A program made the position numbers and the translations under genes. Shown here one piece after another: positions 1-9,508 of a stretch of DNA of 64,000 nucleotides. Source of the DNA: Sporolactobacillus spathodeae. GTDB lineage: Bacteria; Bacillota; Bacilli; Bacillales; Sporolactobacillaceae. The stretch is from contig NZ_JAFBEV010000013.1 of assembly GCF_016908935.1 (NCBI RefSeq), positions 22,690 through 86,689 on the forward strand, in the 5' to 3' direction. How positions within the stretch are numbered: position 1 is the first letter of the stretch; the number at the start of each line of letters is the position of its first letter. A model generated the notes under the pieces. That model did not search any database. It was not told the DNA's origin and saw nothing but the letters and a program-made list of their open reading frames with translations.

Positions 1-1
1 T

Positions 2-760
2 GGTATTCGACGCGCGGTGGATCGGCATTCCAATGGAAATGACCGGAAAGTACTGATAGGCGAGGTCTGGGAGGATGCATCCAACAAAATCGCTTATGGA
101 AAAAGGCGACATTATCTCGAAGGCGGCATGCTTCATGGCGCCATGAACTATCCTGTGCGGCACTTAATTATTGATCTCATCGAACAGCGGATCAGTGCGC
201 GCAGTGCCGCACGGCAGCTTTTAACCTTGAAGTCCAATTATCCGCCAGAGGCTTTCAATGCCGCAATGAATAACATCGGATCGCATGATACGGAACGCAT
301 CTTAACTGTATTCAATGGCAATGAAGAAAAATTGAAATTAGCGATTTGGCTGTTAATGACCTTGCCAGGTGTCCCGTGTATTTATTATGGCGATGAAGCC
401 GGACTGACTGGAGGAAAGGATCCAGAAAACCGTCGCTTTTATCCGTGGGGTCGTGAGAACCAGCGAATAAAACAAATTTACTACCAGGCGGCGCAAGCGA
501 GACGTCATGACTTAAATTTACAATCCGGCGATTTTCTACCCTTTTCCATTGGTGATTTATTTGGCTTTGTCCGTTTCCGGTCACAAGAATATTGGACGAT
601 GTTACTGCTCAATCCAACGAGTATCGAGCAGCCTGTCCATTGGGATGAACGGTTTGATGAAACTGGAGGGAGTCGCTTGTTGGAAGCAATGCGTCTGTTT
701 CTCCCAGTCGGCCTCTCGCTTGCACCTTGCTCGCTTCGGGTGATTTGCAACAACTCATGA
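2..760 (+). CDS. GH13 alpha-amylase family enzyme, C-terminal part (neopullulanase/maltogenic amylase type)
   Basis: The reading frame is open at the left edge, so only the C-terminal ~250 residues are visible. This part contains GH13 conserved region III with the catalytic acid (GEVWEDA) and region IV (NIGSHDTERI, the conserved His-Asp pair). These are followed by the GVPCIYYGDEAGLTGG stretch typical of neopullulanase, cyclomaltodextrinase and maltogenic amylase. The tail would be the C-terminal beta domain. The enzyme would hydrolyse alpha-1,4 (possibly alpha-1,6) links in maltodextrins, and no secretion signal can be judged. The family is certain, but substrate preference cannot be set from this fragment. 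The truncation is the window edge, not a mutation. A hairpin terminator follows. Confidence 0.88.
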   Translation, partial: GIRRAVDRHSNGNDRKVLIGEVWEDASNKIAYGKRRHYLEGGMLHGAMNYPVRHLIIDLIEQRISARSAARQLLTLKSNYPPEAFNAAMNNIGSHDTERILTVFNGNEEKLKLAIWLLMTLPGVPCIYYGDEAGLTGGKDPENRRFYPWGRENQRIKQIYYQAAQARRHDLNLQSGDFLPFSIGDLFGFVRFRSQEYWTMLLLNPTSIEQPVHWDERFDETGGSRLLEAMRLFLPVGLSLAPCSLRVICNNS

Positions 761-809
761 GATTTGAGGCACATAATGTCACGAGAGAACACCTTTTATT
801 GAACAAGGG

Positions 810-848
810 AAGGATGCCTCAAAAGTTAATGGGGCATCCTTGTTTCAG
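810..848 (+). terminator. Probable rho-independent terminator of the amylase gene
   Basis: The inverted repeat AAGGATGCC..GGGCATCCTT has a ~14-nt loop and only a short T run. The stem is strong and the tail is weak. Confidence 0.55.
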
Positions 849-882
849 TGCAGTGCTCGTCCGATTATCATTTAAGAAAATA

Positions 883-960
883 GCTCTGTTTAAATTTAAT
901 CTTGATTTTCTGACGAAAAAGGCAATATGTGATGGCGCCTTTTGTAACAAAGCCAAGAAA
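883..960 (+). repeat. Interspersed repeat, type B, degenerate copy
   Basis: It begins GCTCTGTTTAAATTTAAT, then TTTTCTGAC and GGCAATATGTG. It matches the left end of the better-preserved copy at 53145-53330 and lacks the GC-rich middle. The rest of the 555-nt gap up to the next gene shows no coding potential. Confidence 0.55.
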
Positions 961-1188
961 ATAGAGCGTTAGGACAAAATTTTGAATAATTACTCATCTA
1001 GCAATTTTTCTTGTGCTAGAATAGGGACAAGATTCTTTCCTCTAAAGGGTTGAATGAGAAAAAGAATATATGACAGAATATGCGGACTAATGTAATGAAT
1101 CGAATAGATCGATTAAGTGCGAAAAAATAAAAAAAATCATTAGAAAATGAAAATATTTCTATTTTGCAAAAATATGGCATCAAATTTA

Positions 1189-1197
1189 TGCTATGAT
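1189..1197 (+). promoter_or_regulatory. Extended -10 promoter upstream of the aminotransferase
   Basis: TGCTATGAT is an extended -10 (TGnTATGAT) about 120 nt before the start codon. A TTGCAA lies 22 nt upstream, too far for a standard -35, so this would rely on the extended -10. No T-box (AGGGTGGNACCGCG) is seen in the leader. Confidence 0.45.
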
Positions 1198-1318
1198 AGA
1201 TTTACAAAAATAAAGGCAGATGCTTTTCCAACAGTTTATTTGGAATCGAAACGGTACATAGTATTATAGCTCCCGTTTCAAGCATTTGTTATTGACCCAA
1301 AACCAAGGAGGAGTTTAC

Positions 1319-2239
1319 ATGTCAGAATCTTATGTGTTTTACCAAGGCGACATCGTCAAAGAAGACGATGTCAAAATCAGTGTTCGTAGCAAAGCGTTCA
1401 ACTATGGACTCGGTGTCTTTGAAGGCATTCGAGCGTATTGGGATGATGAAGAAGAACAACTCTACGGATTTAAACTGAAGGAACATTATGAACGGTTGAA
1501 ACAGTCAGCAAAGACAGTTAACTTGAATTTTGATCTGACGGTTGATCAGCTTGTTCAAGGAACAATCGAATTACTGAAAAAGAATAATTGCAGGCAGACA
1601 ACCTATATCCGTCCAATTGTTTATAACGACTCGTTGGATATTGGACCGACTCTTGACAATGCAGATGTCAAGGTTGTTATGTACACTCAACCGTTGAATA
1701 AATACGCAGGCAAATCGGAATTGAGCGTTGGCGTGACTTCTTGGAGACGTCTTTCAGACAACCAGCTGCCGCCACGCACTAAAGCAACAGCTGCTTATCT
1801 GAACTCAGCGCTCGCTGCGCTTGAGACGAAACGCGCTGGTTTTGACGAAGCAATTTTTCTGACGGATACCAACCACGTCTGTGAAGGTTCAGGTGAAAAT
1901 ATCTTCCTATTCAAGAAAGGAAAACTGGTTACGCCATCCCCAGCTGATAATATTCTTGAAGGAATCACTCGTGAACTGGTAATCAAATTGGCTAAAGAAG
2001 AAATGGGCTTGGAAGTTGTCGAACGCAGTGTTTCAAGGACTGAGCTATACGCTGCCGACGAGGTATTTTTCAGCGGTACCGCTATGGAAGTTACTCCGGT
2101 AGTTGCTGTTGACCATCGAACAATTGGTACCGGACATGAAGGTGAAGTTTGCAAGAAATTGAAAGAACTGTTCTTCGGATTGACTCTTGGAAAGAATTCA
2201 AAATATGCAGAATCTTGCACCCCTGTTTATGATAAATAA
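1319..2239 (+). CDS. ilvE: Branched-chain amino acid aminotransferase
   Basis: A 306-residue fold-type IV PLP aminotransferase that interconverts leucine, isoleucine and valine with their 2-oxo acids using glutamate/2-oxoglutarate. The start ATG follows AAGGAGGAG by six bases; an upstream in-frame start would lack this site. Family landmarks are the N-terminal YGLGVFEGIRAY, the PLP lysine at about K155 in PPRTKATAAYLNS, and CEGSGENIF (about 188-196), which binds the cofactor phosphate. It is a single gene with its own promoter and a strong terminator, not part of an ilv-leu operon here. D-amino-acid aminotransferase is a related alternative, but the EGIRAY and GENIF motifs favour IlvE. Confidence 0.92.
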   Translation: MSESYVFYQGDIVKEDDVKISVRSKAFNYGLGVFEGIRAYWDDEEEQLYGFKLKEHYERLKQSAKTVNLNFDLTVDQLVQGTIELLKKNNCRQTTYIRPIVYNDSLDIGPTLDNADVKVVMYTQPLNKYAGKSELSVGVTSWRRLSDNQLPPRTKATAAYLNSALAALETKRAGFDEAIFLTDTNHVCEGSGENIFLFKKGKLVTPSPADNILEGITRELVIKLAKEEMGLEVVERSVSRTELYAADEVFFSGTAMEVTPVVAVDHRTIGTGHEGEVCKKLKELFFGLTLGKNSKYAESCTPVYDK

Positions 2240-2251
2240 TTTTTGATGAAG

Positions 2252-2296
2252 AAAAGGATCGGAGAAGTTAATGCTTCTCTGATCCTTTTCTTTTTA
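2252..2296 (+). terminator. Rho-independent terminator of ilvE
   Basis: The long stem AAAAGGATCGGAGAAG/CTTCTCTGATCCTTTT has a short loop and is followed by CTTTTT. Confidence 0.92.
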
Positions 2297-2300
2297 AAAA

Positions 2301-2390
2301 GCTATGTTTAAATTTAATGTTGTTGTTCTGAACAAAAAGCAATAGGTGAGACACCTAAGGCAAGCGAGCAGCCGGAAAACTAGTTTTTCT
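2301..2390 (+). repeat. Interspersed repeat, type B, internally deleted
   Basis: The left end GCTATGTTTAAATTTAATGT is near-identical to the copy at 53145. It then passes directly to the right-end block GGCAAGCGAGCAGCCGG, so the GC-rich middle is missing. Confidence 0.65.
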
Positions 2391-2461
2391 TATACTTCAT
2401 TCCTCTGAAATCTTACACACGCTTATAAAGGATAGGGTAAAGGCAGCTTTTTACAGGTGTC

Positions 2462-2869
2462 TTAATTTTTGACGGTTATCCTTTCTTTGAGCAGTACAAA
2501 AAAGAGGATCAATCCGGCTGTCAGGATCATATGGCCAAAGCCGGCGAGACCAGAGACAGCCGGACCGACTGTTTTTCCAAGAACAGTCATTGTTCCATGT
2601 ATTGCCAAAAACAGAACCGACCAGGTAACGCCGATATTATAAGTCCAGAAGAACAAATTATATAGCTTGTTCTCTGTCAGTTTCCATGATTTTTCTATCA
2701 CGAGCACCAGAAGAAAAAAGAACATGCCGAGAATCAGTAGATGCGTATGCAGAATAGAGAGCATCGAATATCCGGTAAAATGCATCGCCTTTGTGAACTC
2801 TCGTTCATAGATGCCGGATAACAAGCCGACAATCATATAAATAAGTGCGGTGTAATAAATTTTTTTCAT
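2462..2869 (-). CDS. DUF2871 family small integral membrane protein
   Basis: A 135-residue protein with four predicted membrane helices: an N-terminal helix starting YYTALIYMIVGLLSGIY, then HTHLLILGMFFFLLVLVI, a third around the WTYNIGVTWSVLFLAIHG stretch, and a C-terminal GHMILTAGLILFFVLL. The conserved ILHTHLLILG segment, with histidines at the membrane face, resembles DUF2871 proteins of Firmicutes. The family has no established function; the histidines recall haem- or metal-binding membrane proteins, which is inference only. It stands alone on the minus strand with its own Shine-Dalgarno (GGAGGCGATATT before the ATG). Confidence 0.72.
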   Translation of the reverse strand: MKKIYYTALIYMIVGLLSGIYEREFTKAMHFTGYSMLSILHTHLLILGMFFFLLVLVIEKSWKLTENKLYNLFFWTYNIGVTWSVLFLAIHGTMTVLGKTVGPAVSGLAGFGHMILTAGLILFFVLLKERITVKN

Positions 2870-3178
2870 AATATCGCCTCCACTTTTTTATGTCATTATC
2901 TACTATTATACTGTGTTTTGGTCAGACTTGAGAAAAAATGGCTTTGATAACATCGTAAGGCTGACTGTCGAATGATTAATGGTCCAAACGACAGAAAAAG
3001 GCGTGTCTCGGACGAAACTTTATTTGGACAGATGACGTATTTAATGATACAGTTAGAAATCGAATGATAGGCGTATTCGATTATTGGGCTAAATCATTAG
3101 ATGTCATGGTACATCGATGAAAAAATGAAAGAAATACTAGGAATACGTATTTGTTCGAATAAAAAGGAGAGAACCAGA

Positions 3179-4195
3179 ATGAAATTAGCAATTGATGCGA
3201 TGGGTGGCGACAACGCGCCGGAAGCAATCGTCGAGGGTGTTATTCGTGCGGCAAAAGAATTCGATGACTTGTCTTTTGTGCTCGTTGGTGACAAAGAAAA
3301 ATTGGAACCACGCGTTGGCAGCCAGGAACGCATCGAAATTCTTCACACAACTGAAAAAATCGAAGGGACGGATGCACCCGTGCAAGCCGTTCGCCGTAAG
3401 AAGCAGGCTTCAATGGTCCTTGCGGTACAGCAGGTGCGTGAAAAGCGTTGCGCGGCAGCAATTTCTGCCGGCAATACTGGTGCACTAATGGCTTCTGGAT
3501 TGTTTGGCGTTGGAAGAATTAAGGGTATTGATCGCCCAGCGCTCGCTCCGACATTGCCGACTGTAGACGCAAACCGTGGATTTCTGTTTCTCGATGTTGG
3601 TGCGAATGCGGAATGTCGTCCGGAAAATTTGCTGCAATATGCAATGATGGGTTCGATCTATGCTGAAAAAGTCTGGCATCGTAAGAATCCAAAAATCGGT
3701 CTGCTAAATATCGGGACCGAGCCGGGAAAAGGAAATGATCTGACCAAAAAGGCCTTCCAGCTTCTTAGCGAAGCACCGCTAAATTTTATCGGCAATGTGG
3801 AGTCGCGTGAATTGTTGCAAGGCGCTGCCGATGTTGTGGTCGCCGACGGCTTTTCGGGTAATCTGGTTTTGAAAAGTATCGAAGGAACAGCGATGTCGCT
3901 AATGTCGCTCCTGAAAGAAACGCTGAGTGGTTCTTTGTACACGAAAGTATTGACTGGTTTGATGTATGGCAAACTGAAATCCCTTAAAACGCGGATGGAC
4001 TATTCGCTTTACGGTGGTGCTCTTTTGTTCGGCCTGTCTGCTCCTGTCATTAAAGTGCACGGTGCTGCGAAGTGCGAGGCTGTCTATACCGCGATTAAGC
4101 AAGCAAAAGCGCTTGTTGAAGAAGATATCGTTGGTACGATTGAATCAACCGTTCTTGATGCTGATCACACGTGGTTGCATAACGACGCCAAATAA
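3179..4195 (+). CDS. plsX: Phosphate acyltransferase PlsX
   Basis: A 338-residue enzyme converting acyl-ACP and phosphate to acyl-phosphate, the donor for PlsY in phosphatidic acid synthesis. It is peripheral to the membrane. The diagnostic N-terminus MKLAIDAMGGDNAPEAIVEG starts at the ATG preceded by AAAAAGGAGAG; a 26-residue upstream extension is open but lacks family similarity. Other conserved blocks are SAGNTGALMA, LDVGANAE, NIGTEPGKG and VADGFSGNL. In most Bacilli plsX sits in fapR-plsX-fabD-fabG-acpP. Here it is alone, with no fap or fab gene on either side and no convincing FapR box upstream. Confidence 0.95.
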   Translation: MKLAIDAMGGDNAPEAIVEGVIRAAKEFDDLSFVLVGDKEKLEPRVGSQERIEILHTTEKIEGTDAPVQAVRRKKQASMVLAVQQVREKRCAAAISAGNTGALMASGLFGVGRIKGIDRPALAPTLPTVDANRGFLFLDVGANAECRPENLLQYAMMGSIYAEKVWHRKNPKIGLLNIGTEPGKGNDLTKKAFQLLSEAPLNFIGNVESRELLQGAADVVVADGFSGNLVLKSIEGTAMSLMSLLKETLSGSLYTKVLTGLMYGKLKSLKTRMDYSLYGGALLFGLSAPVIKVHGAAKCEAVYTAIKQAKALVEEDIVGTIESTVLDADHTWLHNDAK

Positions 4196-4220
4196 TTTTT
4201 TACAAGATAAGCAAGTATAA

Positions 4221-4329
4221 ATTTTGTGCAAAAAATGCAGCAGAGGCGCGAGACCCCTGCGGGCAGCGTGCCAGCGAGCTGCCGGAGCGCATTGTTACAA
4301 AAAGGACTTGGCTACGCCAAGTTTTTCTC
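4221..4329 (+). repeat. Interspersed repeat, type A, internally deleted
   Basis: Left end GTGCAAAAAATGCAGCAGAGGCGCGAGAC. The middle is shortened, and the right end GGAGCGCATTGTTACAAAAAGG is followed by the closing hairpin CTTGGCTACGCCAAGTTTTT, which could itself terminate transcription from plsX. Confidence 0.8.
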
Positions 4330-4382
4330 ATTAAAGAAATACTTTCAAAGAATAAAAGCGAGATTTAAAAAAGATAATTAAA

Positions 4383-4425
4383 AAAATGCCTTCCAGTATC
4401 GGCTATACCGGCTGGAAGGCATTTT
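4383..4425. terminator. Bidirectional terminator between plsX and metA
   Basis: The stem AAAATGCCTTCCAG/CTGGAAGGCATTTT is flanked by A on the left and T on the right, so it can serve both convergent genes. Confidence 0.85.
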
Positions 4426-4429
4426 CTGG

Positions 4430-5338
4430 TTATTCCCATAGATAAGGTGTTTCTTGATACACATAATAGTTCAGCCAGTTTGAAAAGAAGAGATGCGCGT
4501 GGGAACGCCACGTATTCACGGGAGATCTTAACGGATCATCTGTTGGAAAGTAATGCTCAGGAAGCTCCGGAGCGATGCCCTTTTTAAGATCGCGCTGATA
4601 TTCCAGGGCAAGTGTTTCCGTATCATATTCAAAATGGCCTGTGACCATGATTTGATTGCCCTTATTGGCATAAAGGATAAACGGTCCGGCTTCTTCTGAA
4701 GCAGCAAGTATTCGGACCTCTGGATGCTGCGCCAGCTCCTCGCGATCCACGTCTGTATACCGGGAATGCGGGGCGGCAAATTGATCATCAAATCCGCGTA
4801 ATATTTTTTCCCGCGGGTTCTGAACTGTGTGTCTGTAAATGCCGGATAATTTCTTTGGTAGCAGCACTTTGTCGATACCAAAGTGATAATAAAGAGCAGC
4901 TTGTGCCCCCCAACAAATGTTCAGAGTAGATGTAACGTTTGTCTTCGACCATTCCATGATCCGCTTCAGTTCATCCCAGTAGTCAACAGATTCGAACGGG
5001 TACTTTTCCACTGGTGCGCCAGTGATAATCAAACCATCAAATTTTTTCTCTCGAATTTTATCAAAGACAGTGTAGAATTGGTCGAGATGTAGCTGGCTGG
5101 TATGTTTCGCTTGATGCGTTGCCGTACGCAGAAAAGAGACATTGACTTGAAGCGCTGTATTGCCAAGTAGACGAAGTAACTGGGCTTCTTCACGCTGTTT
5201 CTCGGGCATCAGATTTAGGATTAATATATTAAGCGGGCGAATATCCTGTGTCCCTGCCCGTTCATTATCCATGACAAATATATTTTCATTTTCTAAGACT
5301 TCTTTAGCAGGAAGCAATTTCGGTATTCTGATTGGCAC
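4430..5338 (-). CDS. metA: Homoserine O-acetyltransferase (MetA family)
   Basis: 302 residues; acylates homoserine in the first committed step of methionine synthesis. The chosen start is a GTG with AGAGGAG eight bases upstream, giving the canonical [16 protein letters not shown]-terminus; the longer in-frame reading has no such support. The nucleophile is Cys142 in NICWGAQ, and the catalytic His and Glu lie in TGHFEYD near 235-237. Residue 111 is glutamate (ITGAPVE), the residue reported for Bacillus cereus MetA to specify acetyl-CoA rather than succinyl-CoA, where Gly111 is found. The product is therefore called an acetyltransferase despite the frequent succinyltransferase label. No S-box riboswitch is visible in the short leader. 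Confidence 0.94.
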   Translation of the reverse strand: MPIRIPKLLPAKEVLENENIFVMDNERAGTQDIRPLNILILNLMPEKQREEAQLLRLLGNTALQVNVSFLRTATHQAKHTSQLHLDQFYTVFDKIREKKFDGLIITGAPVEKYPFESVDYWDELKRIMEWSKTNVTSTLNICWGAQAALYYHFGIDKVLLPKKLSGIYRHTVQNPREKILRGFDDQFAAPHSRYTDVDREELAQHPEVRILAASEEAGPFILYANKGNQIMVTGHFEYDTETLALEYQRDLKKGIAPELPEHYFPTDDPLRSPVNTWRSHAHLFFSNWLNYYVYQETPYLWE

Positions 5339-5440
5339 GGCTGTTCTCCTCTGATTCATATGATTATATGTATTATTATACATGAACGAGAGCAATAGAA
5401 TATTCAGGATACAGATGAATAGAAAAAATCAATCAGTGGT

Positions 5441-5514
5441 AAAAAACGTTTTCAGACAAAAGTCCCAATATTTTTTTGAAAAAATCAATTGTTTTGGGAA
5501 AATCCTTGTATAAT
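5441..5514 (+). promoter_or_regulatory. Promoter region of the chemoreceptor gene, with a cre-like half-site
   Basis: A consensus TATAAT at 5509-5514 lies about 60 nt before the start codon, without a good -35 at normal spacing. Upstream, AAAAAACGTTTTCA (5441-5454) matches 12 of 14 positions of the cre consensus TGWAANCGNTNWCA but lacks the leading TG. CcpA control is a weak suggestion. Confidence 0.35.
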
Positions 5515-5574
5515 AAAATAAAGTCTTGTTTAAATTGTCAGAATATGTCGGTATTTGTGACTGGGGGAATTACT

Positions 5575-7749
5575 TTGCTAGGTTTGAAACTGCTTCATTT
5601 AAAAAACAGAGATCTGTCGCGTAAAGCTGAGATGGTCTTTGAAGGTATTTCCAATGGACGGAAACGGGCATTGGAAGAATGGTTTCAAGATCGCTGGCTC
5701 GAAATCGAAAATGTGAATCATATTGCGTACAGCTATGACGAACGCGGAACGGAAATACATAAAATTTTAAAGGATAGTCTTGATACTAGTGATTTTATCG
5801 AATTTCTGCTTCTTGATGAGAACGGAATGGCGATTGCTTCCTCGTACCCGCAACATATTGGTCAGTCATTTGCAGATTTACCAAATTATCAGAAAGGATT
5901 GGCCGGAGAGAAGCTGATGTATGGTCCGTATCTTGATGAACGAACGCTTGACATTGATTGTTCCGAACATGAATTTTTCGACGAAGTGACTTTGATGTTC
6001 TCCGTACCTGCCGTAAATGGCGATGGAAGAAAACGAATTTTTATCGGGCGTGTTCTGAATGACACAATGAGCAACGTGATACAGGACGAAGATACACATG
6101 TATATAAGGATTCTGGGGACAATTATCTGTTTATGGTTCAAACGTCGCGTCAAGTACCACCGGGAACGGCTATTTCACGCAGTCGCTTTGAAGATGACAC
6201 GTTTACTTTGGGCGATAATCTCAAGGATGGCGTTCGAACAAAGCATTGGGGAACGGTCAAGATTGAAAAGCATACGGAATTTGAAATTTGTTTTACTGAT
6301 CCTGAAACAGGCAAACTCCACCAAGGCATTCAAAACACGATGGATAAAGGTGAAAACTTGGATGTCTGGCCGGGCTATCCAGATTATCGACATATCATGG
6401 TCGGAGGCAAAGGAACCTTGATTCGTCCGCCGCATTCGGATGAAGTTTGGGGGATGATGTGTGAAGGTGACATTGCTGAAATCTATCACTTCAATAGTCT
6501 CAAACTTCGGTTGCCGTTTATTCTTTCAATGGGCGCAGCAGCAGCGGCTGTGATAGATGCTGTGGGTTATCATTATTCTTATAGATACGGAATTATTAGT
6601 TCAATTATCACATGGTTGCTGCTCGCTTTGTACGCTTTCATCAGTACGCGAAAATTGGTGGTTCAGCCGATTAACCGGACTGTTGATATCCTGCATGAAA
6701 TCGCGGAGGGGGAGGGCGATCTGACCAGTCGTTTGGACAAAACCGGCTATGATGAAATCGGCGAGCTCTCACGCTGGTTCAACAAATTTGTCAATAACCA
6801 GATGACAATGATAAAACGTGTTGGGCGATCGGCCAACACTTCCAAAGCAGCGATTGCCACTGTAACCGAGATGACTGGACACATTTCAGACAGTATGTCG
6901 ACGGTATCCGATACGGTTGATCAGATGCTGCTTACTTCAAAGAAACAAAACCAGGCCTTTCAAAATACACGGGATCACTTCAATGATCTATCATCCTCTA
7001 TTCAAGAGATGAATGCTGTGATTCATCAAGTAACTGGTAAAACAGAAGCAGCCAATGATCGCGCGTCTGCTGCCAATCAGGATTCGTCGGAAGCACTTCG
7101 CTTTATCAATGAGCTTGGAAATGAAACGCATGAAACCTTGGATCATATCCATGCGCTAAACGCTCGATCTGACGAGATCACAAAAGTTGTGACGGTTATT
7201 TCTGGGATCAGTGAACAGACACAGCTATTGGCTTTGAATGCCACGATTGAAGCGGCTCGGGCTGGCGAAGCTGGAAAGGGTTTTGTCGTTGTCGCCAAAG
7301 AAATTTCCAAGCTCGCTGATCAGACTGATGAAGCCACTCGATCAGTACGTCAGCTTGTTGTAACGATTCAAGAAGAGACGCATCGAGCATTAAGCAAAAT
7401 TGAAACAACTGATCAAACAGCCAAAAATTCAACGGAAAAGATTAAACAGACAATGACGACCTTCCAATATATTACAGAAGGAATTAATGATATTGCAGAA
7501 AAAATGACTGGGCTTCTGGAAATTACCAATAAACAAAGCAAGGATATTAACGATGTTGTGGTCAGCATTAATCAGTCGGCAGATGAAATTGAGCAACAAA
7601 CAGCGCGCGATGCATCCAATAGCAAGACGTCCATCCACATGATGCACGATGTTGCCAATGAAGTCACCCGATTGAAACAGGTAACGGATAATTTGAATTA
7701 TGTCTCTACTGATCTACAGAAAATGGTTTCTGATTTTAAAGTAGTATGA
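5575..7749 (+). CDS. Methyl-accepting chemotaxis protein
   Basis: About 724 residues from the preferred TTG start (GGGGGA six bases upstream). A further in-frame ATG at 5476 would put the TATAAT inside the coding region. Order of domains: N-terminal sensor region (about 1-310, cache-like, with [16 protein letters not shown]), two closely spaced membrane helices (about 313-332 and 338-358), a HAMP domain ([20 protein letters not shown]), and a long signalling coiled coil with the kinase-contact tip [20 protein letters not shown]. From this start there is no N-terminal membrane helix, so both ends would face the cytoplasm. A PucR-type regulator follows after 31 bases, probably in the same transcript, which hints at a nitrogenous or purine-related stimulus. 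The ligand is unknown. Confidence 0.88.
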   Translation: MLGLKLLHLKNRDLSRKAEMVFEGISNGRKRALEEWFQDRWLEIENVNHIAYSYDERGTEIHKILKDSLDTSDFIEFLLLDENGMAIASSYPQHIGQSFADLPNYQKGLAGEKLMYGPYLDERTLDIDCSEHEFFDEVTLMFSVPAVNGDGRKRIFIGRVLNDTMSNVIQDEDTHVYKDSGDNYLFMVQTSRQVPPGTAISRSRFEDDTFTLGDNLKDGVRTKHWGTVKIEKHTEFEICFTDPETGKLHQGIQNTMDKGENLDVWPGYPDYRHIMVGGKGTLIRPPHSDEVWGMMCEGDIAEIYHFNSLKLRLPFILSMGAAAAAVIDAVGYHYSYRYGIISSIITWLLLALYAFISTRKLVVQPINRTVDILHEIAEGEGDLTSRLDKTGYDEIGELSRWFNKFVNNQMTMIKRVGRSANTSKAAIATVTEMTGHISDSMSTVSDTVDQMLLTSKKQNQAFQNTRDHFNDLSSSIQEMNAVIHQVTGKTEAANDRASAANQDSSEALRFINELGNETHETLDHIHALNARSDEITKVVTVISGISEQTQLLALNATIEAARAGEAGKGFVVVAKEISKLADQTDEATRSVRQLVVTIQEETHRALSKIETTDQTAKNSTEKIKQTMTTFQYITEGINDIAEKMTGLLEITNKQSKDINDVVVSINQSADEIEQQTARDASNSKTSIHMMHDVANEVTRLKQVTDNLNYVSTDLQKMVSDFKVV

Positions 7750-7780
7750 TCGGGAGAGATGGCGTGCGGGAGGGAAACGA

Positions 7781-9358
7781 TTGAATCAGTTGCTGACCAT
7801 CAGGGATATTTTGAAGCGTCCTTATTTTCGTGACGTGACCGTGTATGCCAGCGAAAAAGCATTAAACCGAATTGTTGAATGGGTTCATGTTCTTGAAGTG
7901 GATGATGTCGGTGATTTGTTGAATGGCAACGAACTACTTCTAACGACAGGGTTAACTTGGCGTAGAGACAAGGCGAAGGGTGTCGATTTTCTGAACCAGA
8001 TAATTTGCCGTCAAGCGTCAGGCCTTGTCGTTGAAATGGGGAGAGTGATTCATCAGATGCCGGCTCAGATGATTCAACGCGCTGAATCGGCAGATTTCGC
8101 TCTTATACTTGTTCACTCAGATATTCGTTATATCGATGTCACACGTGATATTCATACATTGATCATTAATAGACAGAAACAAATCATGGAAGAACTCGAA
8201 AGCTTTTCAAACAGTCTCAATCGTCTGTTGCTGAGGGGGGAAGGGATCAACAAACTACTGCAATTGTTTTTTACATATACAGGAAAAGCGGTTGCTTATC
8301 TCCCTCTGCATGGAAATCCGATCTATGTACCGAATGCGGCAAATTTTGACGACCCGTCACTAACGATAGAGGGCCACAAAAAAGCCAGCTGTCCAATCGT
8401 TATTATGAATCAACGTTGCGGGAGCGTAATTGTCCCCCACGATCGACTGCCGGATTCCTTTACCAGTCTGGCGATTGATCGGCTTGCCGTGGCTGTTGGT
8501 CAAGAAATCATGCGCTTGATGTATTGGCAGGAGCAGCAGTTGAATCAGGAAGGTCAATGGCTCTTAAATTGGTTCGAAGATCAGCTTGATGATAAGAAAG
8601 TCACGGATCAGCTTTGGCATGTTTTCCCCAATATGATTTTTAATCAATGTGCGGTTGCCGTTTTTGAGCCGAGCGGGGATATTTTCTCTGAGGAAGACGT
8701 TCCCGAGCCTATGCATCGAAAAATCGCATTGCGTACGTCTTTTCGTAACGTTTCTATTATTGTTTTGACGCTCAATCTGGAAAATCGGTTGATCTCTGTT
8801 CTTCTTGATTTGAAGGAAAATAGAAGTACAACAGCTTTCCAAACAGCTATTGGTTCAGCTCTCCAACAGTTTAGCGTTTCGTTAACCAAAAAATCAAGCC
8901 TGATGAAGGGCCTTTGGGGTGTATCACGGATTGGAGCAGTCACTTGCCGCATGAAAAAGCAGGTGACTGAAGCACTTACGGTGATCGATGTACAAAAACA
9001 TCGTGTGGACTTGAAATCACCTTTTTACTCAGAATTGCATATTTATCAGACTTTGCATCAGATGGAGAAGAGCGGTTGTCTCAAATCATTTATCATCGAA
9101 CAAATTGGCTGTCTGCTGAATCCGCCGAATGAAAAATCAATAGATTATCTGGAGACATTAACGATGTATTTGAACTGCGGATCAGTCAAGATTGAGGCGG
9201 CTGCAAAGCTTTTCATTTCCAGGCAATCGCTTTATAAACGTTTGGAACGGTTGAAGGAATTACTTGGCGCGGATTTTGAAGAACCGTATCGGAAATTAGC
9301 CATTGAACTCGCTTTACTGGGTTATCAATATTTACATGGACGGCAAACCGATCTTTAA
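7781..9358 (+). CDS. PucR-family transcriptional regulator
   Basis: A 525-residue protein with an N-terminal purine-catabolism-regulator domain (about 1-125: LTIRDILKRPYFRDVTVYA, then NELLLTTGL and a VVEMGR strand), a degenerate GGDEF-like middle, and a C-terminal PucR-type helix-turn-helix (about 455-515: VKIEAAAKLFISRQSLYKRL). It starts at TTG after GGGAGGG. It probably forms an operon with the chemoreceptor upstream and is convergent with the cytosine deaminase genes. Family members sense purine or amino-acid catabolites and act on neighbouring genes. codBA is the obvious nearby target, but no site is proven. It is distinct from the second PucR protein at 41.4 kb. Confidence 0.9.
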   Translation: MNQLLTIRDILKRPYFRDVTVYASEKALNRIVEWVHVLEVDDVGDLLNGNELLLTTGLTWRRDKAKGVDFLNQIICRQASGLVVEMGRVIHQMPAQMIQRAESADFALILVHSDIRYIDVTRDIHTLIINRQKQIMEELESFSNSLNRLLLRGEGINKLLQLFFTYTGKAVAYLPLHGNPIYVPNAANFDDPSLTIEGHKKASCPIVIMNQRCGSVIVPHDRLPDSFTSLAIDRLAVAVGQEIMRLMYWQEQQLNQEGQWLLNWFEDQLDDKKVTDQLWHVFPNMIFNQCAVAVFEPSGDIFSEEDVPEPMHRKIALRTSFRNVSIIVLTLNLENRLISVLLDLKENRSTTAFQTAIGSALQQFSVSLTKKSSLMKGLWGVSRIGAVTCRMKKQVTEALTVIDVQKHRVDLKSPFYSELHIYQTLHQMEKSGCLKSFIIEQIGCLLNPPNEKSIDYLETLTMYLNCGSVKIEAAAKLFISRQSLYKRLERLKELLGADFEEPYRKLAIELALLGYQYLHGRQTDL

Positions 9359-9370
9359 TTGAATGCGAAT

Positions 9371-9417
9371 AAAAAGCCTGAACTGCTTCAAATTTCCATA
9401 GCAGTTCAGGCTTTTTT
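9371..9417. terminator. Bidirectional terminator between the PucR gene and codA
   Basis: A perfect stem AAAAAGCCTGAACTGC/GCAGTTCAGGCTTTTT around a short loop, usable in both directions. Confidence 0.93.
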
Positions 9418-9508
9418 ACATCAAACAATTGTCACTTGATTCGTCTAACAACGTGTGTAAAAAGGACTCCGTGTCAATAGGTGATTGAATCTATTGGTCA
9501 TCAAAAAT

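Noticed and set aside
960..1318. Possible T-box or leucine-responsive leader before ilvE
   Set aside because: No T-box core sequence, no specifier-like hairpin set and no terminator before the start codon.
1795..2220. 141-codon open frame antisense to ilvE
   Set aside because: It lies wholly inside a certain gene, has no ribosome site or recognisable domain, and reflects codon bias of the opposite strand.
3120..3165. FapR operator before plsX (ATACTAGGAATACGTAT)
   Set aside because: Too many mismatches to the FapR palindrome.
5339..5474. S-box (SAM) riboswitch before metA
   Set aside because: The leader is short and lacks the conserved S-box elements and a terminator.
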